NCBI GenBank assembly: GCA_029624765.1
Contig: JARSSO010000037.1
Coordinates: forward strand, 1-64,000
Source: Candidatus Contendibacter sp.
Lineage (GTDB): Bacteria; Pseudomonadota; Gammaproteobacteria; Competibacterales; Competibacteraceae
DNA: 64,000 bases
Direction of reading: 5' to 3'
Of this stretch, positions 7,980-16,248 are shown piece by piece (position 1 is the stretch's first letter; each line of letters starts with the position of its first letter). A program made the position numbers and the translations under genes. The notes under the pieces are model-generated. The model was not told the DNA's origin. It made no database searches and worked only from the letters and a program-made list of their open reading frames with translations.

Positions 7980-8423
7980 TCAGTCAACCCGCTGCCACTT
8001 TTGCTCCCGGCTGAAGAACATCCATTTGCCCGTGACGTCCAGGGTCTTGCCGCCGTTGGTCAGCTTGGCCTTGCTCGTATAGGTGCCGCCGTCGGCCGGG
8101 TTGAATATCTTGCCGTCGGTCCATTCGTCGCCCTCCTTCTTCAAGTCCCACAAAATGCGCATTCCCACCAGTGGCTTGTCCTTCAAATCGCCCTCGCATT
8201 TGCTACAGGTTTTCTCGGTGGCGCCTTCCAGCAGTTCCACGATCTTGCCGGTCAGCACACCGTTGCTTTCGGTGATCTGCACGATGCTCTTGGGCTTGCC
8301 GGATTTGTCGTCGACGGTTTTCCATTTGCCGACCGGCGAGTTGAGATCGGCGGCGTGGGCGGCGGCCAGCCACAGCAATCCGCCGGCGATACCGAGACCA
8401 GCGCCCAGACGTGACGTTTTCAT
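7980..8423 (-). CDS. DUF2147 secreted protein
   Basis: This 147-residue protein has an N-terminal signal peptide (about residues 1-24, ending AAAHAAD) and a DUF2147 domain: GKWKTVDDKSGKPKSIVQI, a CSKC cysteine pair, GMRILWDLK, and the terminal GKWMFFSREQKWQRV. It is exported to the periplasm; the molecular function of DUF2147 proteins is unknown. ATG 8423 was chosen because the signal peptide begins there and GGGAGAATC precedes it; an in-frame codon at 8501 would add a non-signal N-terminus. It is divergent from the CarS-like gene and convergent with folD. Confidence 0.82.
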   Translation of the reverse strand: MKTSRLGAGLGIAGGLLWLAAAHAADLNSPVGKWKTVDDKSGKPKSIVQITESNGVLTGKIVELLEGATEKTCSKCEGDLKDKPLVGMRILWDLKKEGDEWTDGKIFNPADGGTYTSKAKLTNGGKTLDVTGKWMFFSREQKWQRVD

Positions 8424-8557
8424 GTGATTCTCCCGATGAGTGCGGCGATGAGGAACTTCGTCCCCACTGGGACGGCGCTTTCGACTGACATCAAGTGACA
8501 ATGCCCCATTCTAGCGCGTCCGACGTATGCTTGAGAGGGCTTTCCTGGAATTCCGCC

Positions 8558-9043
8558 ATGGCGTCCATCGAATTGCAATTGCTGCTGCTGATCTTGATCG
8601 CCAATGGCGTTCCGATCATTGTGGCCGCGGTGTGCGGCCACCGGGGCGCCTGGCCGGTGGATGGCGGCCGGCGATGGACCGATGGCCGACGCCTGTTGGG
8701 GGATGCCAAGACCTGGCGCGGCGTGATGCTGGCGCCGCTGGCGACCGGTCTTGGCGCCATGTTGCTGGATTGGCCCGCGACAGTCGGGGTGGTGGTCGGC
8801 GTTGCCGCCATGCTGGGCGATCTACTGTCGAGTTTTATCAAGCGGCGGTTGGGCGTTCCCACCAGCGGCATGGCCCTGGGCCTGGACCAGATTCCCGAGG
8901 CGTTGTTGCCGCTGCTGGCGGTGGCCGGCGTATTCGGGCTGAGCGGGTCGACCATCGCGGCGACGACGGCCGGCTTCGTCGTGCTCGAACTAAGCTTGTC
9001 GCCGATCCTTTACTGGCTCGGCATCCGCAACCGGCCCTACTGA
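8558..9043 (+). CDS. CarS-like membrane protein (CDP-archaeol synthase/DUF46 family)
   Basis: This 161-residue protein has several membrane helices and the two family blocks: GDAKTWRG near residue 50 and LGDLLSSFIKRRLG near residue 88, followed by GLDQIPEALLPLL. The Lys/Arg and Asp residues in these blocks match the CTP-binding region of CDP-alcohol synthases such as archaeal CarS and the related CdsA. The archaeal enzyme activates a lipid with CTP; in bacteria the DUF46 substrate is unknown. Start at 8558 is by N-terminal hydrophobicity; 8495 is an alternative. Its 3' end overlaps the convergent metallophosphoesterase gene by 7 bp. Confidence 0.7.
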   Translation: MASIELQLLLLILIANGVPIIVAAVCGHRGAWPVDGGRRWTDGRRLLGDAKTWRGVMLAPLATGLGAMLLDWPATVGVVVGVAAMLGDLLSSFIKRRLGVPTSGMALGLDQIPEALLPLLAVAGVFGLSGSTIAATTAGFVVLELSLSPILYWLGIRNRPY

Positions 9044-10032
9044 GGTGGGAGACGCAGGTGGTGCAGGGTGATTTCCGGCGGGCAGTTGAATCGTACTCCG
9101 ACCACCGAGGCGCCGGAGCCGACCGAGGTGTAGCCCTGCATGGCGTGATAGCGCCAGGCGCCCTTGCAGAAGCGGCGGGGGCAATCGGCGTTGGTCATCA
9201 GCGCGATCCCGCCCGGCAGGCAAACCTGGCCACCGTGGGTGTGGCCGCTCAACATCAGGTCGAAACCGGCGTGGGCCGCGCGCTGGTAGGTTTCCGGGGA
9301 ATGCGACAGCAGGATGGCGACGGCATCGGATGGAATGGATTGGGTGGCCTTGTCGAAGTTGTCCGCCTGGAAATAGTGGGGGTCGTCGATGCCGGCCAGG
9401 TGAATGGTCGCGCCGCGCCGTTCCAGGCGGATCGATTCGTTGAGTAGCAAGGTGATCCCCAGCGCCTCGATGCCAGGCGCCATGCGGATGGAATCGTGGT
9501 TGCCGAGAATGGCGTAGACCGGACCGCGCAGGTGGGGGCGCACCTGGGCCAGGGCGGTGATGGCGGCGTCGTGGGGACCGTGGGTCTTGGCCCGGAAATC
9601 GCCGGTGATCACGCACAGGTCGTAATCCACCTGCCGCAAACGCTCGATCAGCGCGGCGGGATAGGCGGGGTCGGCGTCCAGGTGCAGGTCGCTGAGATGC
9701 AACAAGGTGAAGCCATCGAAAGCGGCGGGCAGCCGGGGGATGACGACTTCGTTGCGGCGGACTTGAATGGCGGTGGCGTTGCGCAAGCCCCGGCGGTACA
9801 GGCCCAGTCCGCGCAAGGTCAGGCGGATCAAGGCGTGGATCGAATACCAGTTTTCGATATGAAAAAAGGTCCGGCCTCGCCCGAACACCTGGGTCGCATG
9901 ATCGGCCTCGATGCCCAGCCGCTGGCGCAAGTGAACCCGGCCAATCCGCTTTTCCAGCCGCTTGAGTTCGACCGTTTCCCGATCCACGACCACGCCGGAC
10001 GGGAAGGGTGAATGGCCTTTCGAGGATTTCAT
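9037..10032 (-). CDS. metallophosphoesterase
   Basis: This 331-residue protein has a calcineurin-like dimetal phosphoesterase domain from about residue 110. The motifs are in order: LSDLHLD, GDF, GNHD, SHSPE and SGHTHGGQ. The order matches YkuE/YaeI-type phosphodiesterases, which act on phospholipids or phosphate esters. The ~100-residue N-terminal part (with HIENWYSIHALIRL) is less conserved and may contact the membrane. It is 4 bp after the alcohol dehydrogenase gene, suggesting one transcript. No signal peptide is clear. The exact substrate cannot be assigned. Confidence 0.88.
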   Translation of the reverse strand: MKSSKGHSPFPSGVVVDRETVELKRLEKRIGRVHLRQRLGIEADHATQVFGRGRTFFHIENWYSIHALIRLTLRGLGLYRRGLRNATAIQVRRNEVVIPRLPAAFDGFTLLHLSDLHLDADPAYPAALIERLRQVDYDLCVITGDFRAKTHGPHDAAITALAQVRPHLRGPVYAILGNHDSIRMAPGIEALGITLLLNESIRLERRGATIHLAGIDDPHYFQADNFDKATQSIPSDAVAILLSHSPETYQRAAHAGFDLMLSGHTHGGQVCLPGGIALMTNADCPRRFCKGAWRYHAMQGYTSVGSGASVVGVRFNCPPEITLHHLRLPPQ

Positions 10033-10036
10033 GGGG

Positions 10037-11224
10037 TTAAAGCCGTTGCCGCAGCACCTCGGCGATTTCGGCGTCGCTCAGTGTCAATGGGTTGGTTTTC
10101 ATGCTGCCGCCGCGCGAGTTTGCGACCACATGGCCGAAGTCGCTTTCCCGAATCCCGTAGGCGCCGAGCCGGGGCAGGGCCAGCCGTTCGGTCCAGTCGT
10201 CCAGCAGCTCCAGCAGCGCAGCGTGCGACTCCTCGGGATTGGGGTAATGCCGTCCATGCAGAAGGTCGCCGGCACGGGCGTACTTGCGCCAAGACGGACT
10301 GTCTGGATCGCGTTCCGCCAGCGCGGCCAGGTTGACGCGGGTGGCGGCGCCGACCAAGGTGCCGCAGACCACGCCGTGCGGAATCGGGAAGAATGCGCCC
10401 AAGGGTGAAGCCAGCCCATGCACCGACCCCAGGCCGGCTTGGGCCAGACAGATCCCTGACAGCAATGCGGCGTAGGCCATGCGCGAACGGCCGGCGGCGG
10501 CCTGGTCGCCATCCTCGTACCAGGCGAACAGACCCTCCCGCACCGCTTTCAACCCGCTTTCCGCCAAGGCGTCGGTGAACGGATTGGCCTTGATGGACAC
10601 ATAGGACTCCAGCAGTTGGGTCAACGCATCCATCGCGTTGGCGGCGATTTGCGGTTTGGGGCAGGTCGCCAGCAAGTCGGGATCGAGCAGGGCGTATTCC
10701 GGCACCAGCAAGTCGTGCCGGAAGGATTTTTTGAAGCCTTGGGGGCCACGCAAGCTCAGCACGGCGTTCTTGGTGGCTTCGCTGCCGGTGCCGGCGGTGG
10801 TGGGCACGGCGATGAATGGGGTGGCGGGGCCATGGTAAGGCTTCTCCGGCCCGACCCCTTCCAGGTAATCCATCACCGAATCGCCGCTCGGCAACAGGCC
10901 GGCCATCGCCTTGGCGGCGTCCATCACGCTGCCCCCGCCGATGGCGGCGACGACCTGAATTCCCGCGCCGCGCCATTGCCGGACGGTTTCGTCGACCAGT
11001 CGCGGCGAGGGTTCGTCACCAACCCGCGTCTGTTCCCAACCGATGTCTGCTTTCTCCAGCGCGGCCAGCAGCGCCGGCCAGTGGGGCGAGTCCACGAACG
11101 AGCGCTGGCCAGTGACCAGCAACACGCGATTGCCGTATTGCGCGATCAGGCCGGGCAATTTGTCGATAAAGCCGGCGCCAAATTCGATGCGCGGCAGACG
11201 GGCGATGGAGAAGGGCGCGATCAT
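10037..11224 (-). CDS. iron-containing (type III) alcohol dehydrogenase
   Basis: This 395-residue cytoplasmic oxidoreductase belongs to the Fe-ADH family. It has the NAD(P)-binding GGGSVMDAAKA at about residue 95, the TTAGTGSEAT segment, and the metal-binding histidine block SVHGLASPLGAFFPIPHG with the upstream Asp in NAMDALTQ. Such enzymes interconvert small alcohols, aldehydes, 4-hydroxybutyrate or lactaldehyde; the substrate is not readable here. ATG 11224 was chosen because the family N-terminus (IARLPRIEFGAG) follows directly. It lies upstream of the metallophosphoesterase on the same strand. Confidence 0.9.
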   Translation of the reverse strand: MIAPFSIARLPRIEFGAGFIDKLPGLIAQYGNRVLLVTGQRSFVDSPHWPALLAALEKADIGWEQTRVGDEPSPRLVDETVRQWRGAGIQVVAAIGGGSVMDAAKAMAGLLPSGDSVMDYLEGVGPEKPYHGPATPFIAVPTTAGTGSEATKNAVLSLRGPQGFKKSFRHDLLVPEYALLDPDLLATCPKPQIAANAMDALTQLLESYVSIKANPFTDALAESGLKAVREGLFAWYEDGDQAAAGRSRMAYAALLSGICLAQAGLGSVHGLASPLGAFFPIPHGVVCGTLVGAATRVNLAALAERDPDSPSWRKYARAGDLLHGRHYPNPEESHAALLELLDDWTERLALPRLGAYGIRESDFGHVVANSRGGSMKTNPLTLSDAEIAEVLRQRL

Positions 11225-11283
11225 GGAGGGTTCCAATGGTTTTTGAAATTGAAAAATCTCCTCTCCCCATAACAGGAAGAATC

Positions 11284-11892
11284 CTAGGCTAAAAGAGCAA
11301 TGTTTTGAGTTACGATAAATTGAATAACCGCCAGAATACTTCCGACATCGTCCAGGTAATAGCGTCGTTCGTCCATCGAGACCACGGATTCTTTCAATTG
11401 CAGGAACTGCCAAATTTCGCCGGTCGTCACGCAACCGAATACTGGCAGTTTGGAGCGTCCCGTGGATTGGTTAAAGATTTGCGCCGCCACCATTTGTGCA
11501 ACGCATTGCCCCAAGCCGGCTTCCACGTCGTTCTTCTTGGCTTCGACAATGGTGATGATCGGGGATCGCAACGGCAGGATAGGCGGCGAGAGAGTCAGGA
11601 TGAAATCGCATTCTCCAACCAGGCCCTTGTTGGAATCGATATCGAGTCTTTGCCCGGAATAGATCGCCAATTTCTCGTGAGAGAGTTCGCGGCTGGCCAG
11701 CAAAATCGGCGCAACGATGAATTCGCTACGCGATTTTTCGGAGATCAACGCCAAGGGAGTGCGCTTGGACAATGTGTCCTGGAGCCAAGCCGGAATCGGT
11801 AAAGAGCGGAGATCGGGGAAAAGAATGGTTAATTCGGTCGAAACACCCAGCGTGGCAATAGCAGTTTCCAAGGTAAAGTCACTGTATGCCAT
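11284..11892 (-). CDS. uncharacterised protein with PD-(D/E)XK nuclease-like motif
   Basis: This 202-residue protein has no family that I can name. It shows the residue pattern of a PD-(D/E)XK fold: an early Glu in SEFIVAPIL (about E58), Asp in GECDFIL (about D96), EAKK at about 117-120 and a following helix with Gln (about Q129-Q133). This suggests a restriction-endonuclease-like domain, which may be catalytic or structural. The gene is visibly less GC-rich than its neighbours and stands alone between a palindromic repeat and the alcohol dehydrogenase, so it may be acquired. No partner methylase or other defence gene is next to it. Confidence 0.65.
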   Translation of the reverse strand: MAYSDFTLETAIATLGVSTELTILFPDLRSLPIPAWLQDTLSKRTPLALISEKSRSEFIVAPILLASRELSHEKLAIYSGQRLDIDSNKGLVGECDFILTLSPPILPLRSPIITIVEAKKNDVEAGLGQCVAQMVAAQIFNQSTGRSKLPVFGCVTTGEIWQFLQLKESVVSMDERRYYLDDVGSILAVIQFIVTQNIALLA

Positions 11893-11954
11893 TTAGCACC
11901 TCGGATGATTGATATCCCTGATTCGACGGGGTTTATCGACTCATTCTCATCCTG

Positions 11955-11977
11955 GCCCTCTCCCGGCGGGAGAGGGC
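11955..11977. repeat. 10-bp-stem palindrome of the CTCTCCC/GGGAGAG family
   Basis: GCCCTCTCCC pairs perfectly with GGGAGAGGGC around a 3-bp loop. A T run follows on the plus strand at 11986-11990, eight bases after the stem, but not on the minus strand where transcription is expected. It shares its core with the element at 7940-7962, so it is best read as a dispersed repeat just downstream of the lyase gene. Confidence 0.6.
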
Positions 11978-11988
11978 GCGATTGGTTT

Positions 11989-13041
11989 TTAGAACCCGTA
12001 CAACGCTTTGTATTCCAAGTCGCGGCTGGCGATGAGCTGGGCAAGGTTGAACACCACTTTACATTGCTTCCAAGTGGCGTCGTCCTGCATCTTGCCATCG
12101 ATCATCACCGCGCCGCTGCCGTCGGGCATGGCCTCGATCACCCGCCTGGCCCAGGCCACTTCCTCCGGTTTCGGGCTGAATACCCGCTTGGCGATGGCAA
12201 TCTGGTTCGGATGCAGCGACCAGGCGCCGACGCAGCCCATCAGGTAGGCGTTGCGGAACTGGTCCTCGCAGGCCGTCAGATCGGCGATGTCGCCGAACGG
12301 GCCGTAGAAGGGCAGGGCGCCGACGCTGGCGCAGGCGTCCACCATCTTGGCCATGGTGTAATGCCACAAGTCCTGTTGCGCGGTCGGACGCGGGGCGCCG
12401 GGATTGGCGGGATCGGGATCGGTGCGCACCACATAGTCGGGATGACCGCCGCCGACCCGGGTGGTCTTCATCCGCCGCGAGGCCGCGAGGTCGGCGGGAC
12501 CGAGGCTCATGCCCTGCATCCGGGGGCTGGCGTTGGCGATTTCATCGACATTGGCCACGCCGAGAGCGGTTTCCAGAATGGCGTGGATCATGAGCGGCTT
12601 TTTCACGCCATACTTGGCTTCCAGTTGCGCCAGCAGTTGATCGGCGAAATAAATATCCCACGCGCCCTGAATCTTGGGCAGCATGATTACGTCCAGCTTG
12701 TCGCCGATTTCGCCCACCAGCCGAATCAGGTCGTCCAGGAACCACGGGCTGTCGAGGCTGTTGACGCGGGTCCAGAATTGCGTGTCGCCGAAATCGACGC
12801 TCTTGCCGATCTGCACCAGTCCCTCGCGGGCGGCTTCCTTGCGGTCGATGGGCACGGCGTCTTCCAGGTTGCCGAGCATGATGTCCACGGTCTTGGCGAT
12901 GTCCGGGACCTTGACCGCCATCTTGGCGTTGCTGGGATCGAAAAAGTGGATCATTCGCGACGGACGAACCGGAATCTCGCGGAGCGGTTCGGGAGCGCCG
13001 ACGACCTTGGGTTTGAAGAAATCGCGGGGACTGCGCAGCAT
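11989..13041 (-). CDS. mcl: L-malyl-CoA/beta-methylmalyl-CoA lyase
   Basis: This 350-residue protein of the HpcH/HpaI-CitE aldolase family matches Mcl1-type lyases in length and sequence: [17 protein letters not shown] at about residues 31-47, the acidic GNLEDAVP at about 57-64, RVNS at about 92-95 and LPKIQGAWD. These Mg2+-dependent enzymes reversibly cleave malyl-CoA to acetyl-CoA and glyoxylate, and methylmalyl-CoA to propionyl-CoA and glyoxylate. The gene lies 15 bp after the MeaB gene, so the two are surely one transcript. CitE-like citramalyl-CoA lyase is the main alternative, but the FFDPSNAK N-terminus favours Mcl. Confidence 0.85.
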   Translation of the reverse strand: MLRSPRDFFKPKVVGAPEPLREIPVRPSRMIHFFDPSNAKMAVKVPDIAKTVDIMLGNLEDAVPIDRKEAAREGLVQIGKSVDFGDTQFWTRVNSLDSPWFLDDLIRLVGEIGDKLDVIMLPKIQGAWDIYFADQLLAQLEAKYGVKKPLMIHAILETALGVANVDEIANASPRMQGMSLGPADLAASRRMKTTRVGGGHPDYVVRTDPDPANPGAPRPTAQQDLWHYTMAKMVDACASVGALPFYGPFGDIADLTACEDQFRNAYLMGCVGAWSLHPNQIAIAKRVFSPKPEEVAWARRVIEAMPDGSGAVMIDGKMQDDATWKQCKVVFNLAQLIASRDLEYKALYGF

Positions 13042-13056
13042 GTTGATCCTCCCAGG

Positions 13057-14187
13057 TTAGTGATCTTCGTATTTTCGGATGAGTTTTTGCGCGGCCACGG
13101 TCGGGGGCAGATAGCCCTCGATCACGGCCTCTTCCACGTCGGCGCGGATGCTTTCGACGCCGGCATGGTTGAAGAAACTGGCGCGGAGGTGCTCCTCGAC
13201 CATGGAGTATACCCAATCCAGGGTTTGCCGTTGCCGGCGCTTTTCGAACACGCCGTTGGCCGTGACCTGCTGGCGAAACTCGCCGATCACCTTCCAGATG
13301 GCGTCGATACCCTCGCCGTTCAGGGCGGAACAGGTATAGGCCTTGGTGCGCCAGCCCTTGGTCGCGGGAGCGAGATAGTGCAAGGCCCGGTTGTAGTCGG
13401 CCCGGGCGGCGTTGGCGCGGATCTTGTTGTCGCCGTCGGCCTTGTTGACCAGCAGGGCGTCGGCCAGCTCCATGATGCCTTTCTTGATGCCCTGCAATTC
13501 GTCGCCAGCCCCGGCGATCATCAGCAGCAGGAAGAAATCGACCATCGAACGCACCGTGGTTTCGCTTTGGCCCACGCCGACGGTTTCCACCAGGATCACG
13601 TCGAAGCCGGCGGCCTCGCAGACCAGGATGGTTTCGCGGCTCTTGCGGGCCACGCCGCCCAGGGTGCCGCCGGACGGGGAGGGGCGGATGAAGGCGCGGA
13701 GGTCGCGCGAGAGCAGTTCCATCCGGGTTTTGTCGCCGAGAATGCTGCCGCGGGTGACGGTACTGCTGGGGTCCACCGCCAGCACCGCCACCTTGTGGCC
13801 CTGGTCGCACAGATGCAGACCGAGCGCCTCGATGAAGGTGCTTTTGCCGGCACCGGGCACGCCGGTGATGCCGACCCGGATCGAGTTGCCGGTGTGGGGG
13901 ATCAGTTGCCGCAACACTTCCTGGCCCATATCGAAATGAGCCTGGGAATTGCTTTCCACCAGAGTGATGGCCTGCCCCAGCACGTTACGGTTGCCGGCCA
14001 GCACGCCGGCCACGTATTCGTCCACGGTCAGCCGGCGGCGGCGCGGGGTCTGTGGACGCGGCACCGGGACGCTGGTCTGACCCAGGATGCCGTCGTGGCC
14101 GCCATCGACCCCGGCCATGACCGAGGTGGTGAATTCCTTGCCGGCGTTTTCGGGAACCCAGTCGGGTTTCTGACTTGAAGTTTTCAT
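13057..14187 (-). CDS. meaB: MeaB/ArgK-type G3E GTPase, chaperone of methylmalonyl-CoA mutase
   Basis: This 376-residue protein has a P-loop GVPGAGKST, the switch segment VDPSSTVTRGSILGDKTRM, the Walker B-like VETVGVGQSE and the base-recognition NKAD. It belongs to the MeaB family, which loads and protects the adenosylcobalamin of methylmalonyl-CoA mutase or a relative. ATG 14187 was chosen; upstream in-frame sequence lacks family resemblance. The N-terminal ~75 residues are longer and more Pro/Arg-rich than usual. No mutase gene is in the window; instead the GTPase is coupled to mcl. An acyl-CoA mutase partner elsewhere in the genome is expected. Confidence 0.9.
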   Translation of the reverse strand: MKTSSQKPDWVPENAGKEFTTSVMAGVDGGHDGILGQTSVPVPRPQTPRRRRLTVDEYVAGVLAGNRNVLGQAITLVESNSQAHFDMGQEVLRQLIPHTGNSIRVGITGVPGAGKSTFIEALGLHLCDQGHKVAVLAVDPSSTVTRGSILGDKTRMELLSRDLRAFIRPSPSGGTLGGVARKSRETILVCEAAGFDVILVETVGVGQSETTVRSMVDFFLLLMIAGAGDELQGIKKGIMELADALLVNKADGDNKIRANAARADYNRALHYLAPATKGWRTKAYTCSALNGEGIDAIWKVIGEFRQQVTANGVFEKRRQRQTLDWVYSMVEEHLRASFFNHAGVESIRADVEEAVIEGYLPPTVAAQKLIRKYEDH

Positions 14188-14403
14188 GGGCGGAACCGTC
14201 GCGCGCTGGAAGTTGGTGATGGGGGAGGGGCGCTCGTTTTTTAGCGGGACGCCCAGGATTTGATTGCCATGTTCATGTGAATTTCGGTTGGGTGCCAGTG
14301 ATTGCCTTGAAAATGGCGGTTGGCTGGCGAAGCGTCGAGGAAGAGCGGAGAAACCGATCCCTTCACCAGCACGCCGCGAAATGACGATGCATCTCAACCA
14401 TCC

Positions 14404-14736
14404 CTAAGTGCCTGCTCGCCCCGCCTGCTCCAGCAACCGCCGCAACTGGTAGCGATAGACGAACCCCGGCAGGGCGCTGACCGCGAACAGGCACAACGTC
14501 ACCACATAAAACTCCCAGTCCTGGGCATGGATCGTACCGGTCATCTTGTACTCGAAGCCGAACCCCAGGCCGACGATCAAGCCATACAACAATCCCCATT
14601 CGATCAACCGCAGCCAAAACGGCTTCGCCCGCCGATGGGGGCGGGCGAAGATCAGCAACCAGCGTTCGCTTAGCCAGGGCAGATTGGCGGTAACCGCCGC
14701 CAACCCCAGCCAAAGCCCAATGAGGATTTCGGGCAT
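14404..14736 (-). CDS. DUF2818 membrane protein at the end of the nuo operon
   Basis: This 110-residue protein has three or four hydrophobic segments and matches DUF2818, a family usually found directly after nuoN in Beta- and Gammaproteobacteria. Its location 19 bp after nuoN fits. It may help complex I assembly or sit as an accessory membrane subunit, but no function is established. The following 216 bp up to meaB show no gene or clear terminator. Confidence 0.82.
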   Translation of the reverse strand: MPEILIGLWLGLAAVTANLPWLSERWLLIFARPHRRAKPFWLRLIEWGLLYGLIVGLGFGFEYKMTGTIHAQDWEFYVVTLCLFAVSALPGFVYRYQLRRLLEQAGRAGT

Positions 14737-14755
14737 AACCGATAGAGGAGATTGC

Positions 14756-16207
14756 CTAAGCCAGTCCCTTCAACGACAGAGCCGTCGCGCACCAACCCAT
14801 CAGCGCGGTTGGATACAGACCCAGCGCCACCAGCAACAACCCATTGGCGCTGATGGCGATTTCGGTATCCAGGCTCAGTTGGATCGGCTCGCTTTGCTCC
14901 GGCTTGTCGAAGTACATGCACTTGACCACCCGCAGATAATAGAACGCCCCGATCACCGAGAACACCACGCCCAGAATCGCCAGCCAGATCAGTCCGATAT
15001 TGACCACCGCCTGCAACACCACCCACTTGGCGTAGAAGCCGGCCAGGAAGGGAACGCCGGCCATGGACATCATGATCGTCATCATCAGAAAGGCCAGCCA
15101 CGGGTTGCGGTCGTTCAGGCCCTTGAAGTCGTCGATGTTTTCCGCCTCGAAGCCGGTCCGACTCAGCAGGATGATCATGCCGAAGGCGCCGACGGCCATC
15201 AACACGTAGACGATGGTGTAGAACATCGCCGCCGCGTAGCCTTCCGCAGTGCCGGCCAGGATGCCCAGCAACAGGAAGCCGACATGGGAAATGGTCGAGT
15301 AGGCCAGCATCCGCTTGATGTTGGTCTGGACAATGGCGATCAGATTGCCCAGGGCCATGGACGCCGCCGCCAGAATGATCAACATGCCTTGCCAATCGTC
15401 CTGCAACGCGCCAAGCCCATCCACCAGGATCCGCATCACCAGGGCGAACGCCGCCAGCTTGGGCGCCGATCCGATGTACAGCGTGACGGAAGTCGGCGCA
15501 CCCTGGTACACGTCAGGCAACCACATGTGAAACGGCACCGCGCCCAGCTTGAACGAGAGACCCACCACCAGGAACACCAGGCCGAACACCAGCACCAGGT
15601 TATTGGCGCCCTGCCGGGCGACGGCGATGGACACCACCTGGAGATCGACGCTGCCAGTCGCGCCGTAGATCATCGAGATGCCGTACAGCAACATGCCGGA
15701 GGCCAGCGACCCCAGCACGAAATACTTCATGGCGGCCTCGGACGCCACCGGCGAATCACGGTCGGTCGCCACCAAGGCGTATAGCGAAAGCGACAACAAT
15801 TCCAACCCAAGATACACGGTCAACAGGCTGTGCGCCGACACCATGATCATCATGCCCAGCACGCCGAACAGCCCCAGCACGAAATATTCGCCCTTGAACA
15901 AATCGCGCTGGCGCAAATAGTCGCGCGAGTACAGGAACACGGCGGCGGCGGCCAGATAGACGAATAGCTTGAGCAGATCGCCCATCGCATCCTTGACGTA
16001 ATGGCCGAACAGGGTCACCACCGATGCCTGGGCATAGCCGAACAAGGTCAGCAGGGCCGCGCCCAGCAGGGTCAGTTGCGCGAGCCCGTAGGTGATGTGG
16101 CGCCGCCGCTGGTCCAGGAACACGTCGATCACCAGAATCAGGCAGGCCATGGTCAGGACGAACAGTTCCGGCAGTACCGGCATGAAGTCAGGAGCGACGA
16201 AGTTCAT
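14756..16207 (-). CDS. nuoN: NADH-quinone oxidoreductase subunit N
   Basis: This 483-residue antiporter-like membrane subunit of complex I is one of the three proton-pumping modules. It has about 14 membrane helices, the conserved [20 protein letters not shown] block and the helix-7/8 lysine and histidine region ([14 protein letters not shown] [12 protein letters not shown]). Length matches E. coli NuoN (485). It follows nuoM by 41 bp in the operon. Confidence 0.97.
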   Translation of the reverse strand: MNFVAPDFMPVLPELFVLTMACLILVIDVFLDQRRRHITYGLAQLTLLGAALLTLFGYAQASVVTLFGHYVKDAMGDLLKLFVYLAAAAVFLYSRDYLRQRDLFKGEYFVLGLFGVLGMMIMVSAHSLLTVYLGLELLSLSLYALVATDRDSPVASEAAMKYFVLGSLASGMLLYGISMIYGATGSVDLQVVSIAVARQGANNLVLVFGLVFLVVGLSFKLGAVPFHMWLPDVYQGAPTSVTLYIGSAPKLAAFALVMRILVDGLGALQDDWQGMLIILAAASMALGNLIAIVQTNIKRMLAYSTISHVGFLLLGILAGTAEGYAAAMFYTIVYVLMAVGAFGMIILLSRTGFEAENIDDFKGLNDRNPWLAFLMMTIMMSMAGVPFLAGFYAKWVVLQAVVNIGLIWLAILGVVFSVIGAFYYLRVVKCMYFDKPEQSEPIQLSLDTEIAISANGLLLVALGLYPTALMGWCATALSLKGLA

Positions 16208-16248
16208 GGGGTTTCCCTATTCTCCGATTCTTCTCGGCGACCGGCGGT

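Noticed and set aside
11905..14178. A 757-codon plus-strand frame opposite mcl and meaB.
   Set aside because: Same shadow effect; mcl and meaB on the minus strand have full family motifs.
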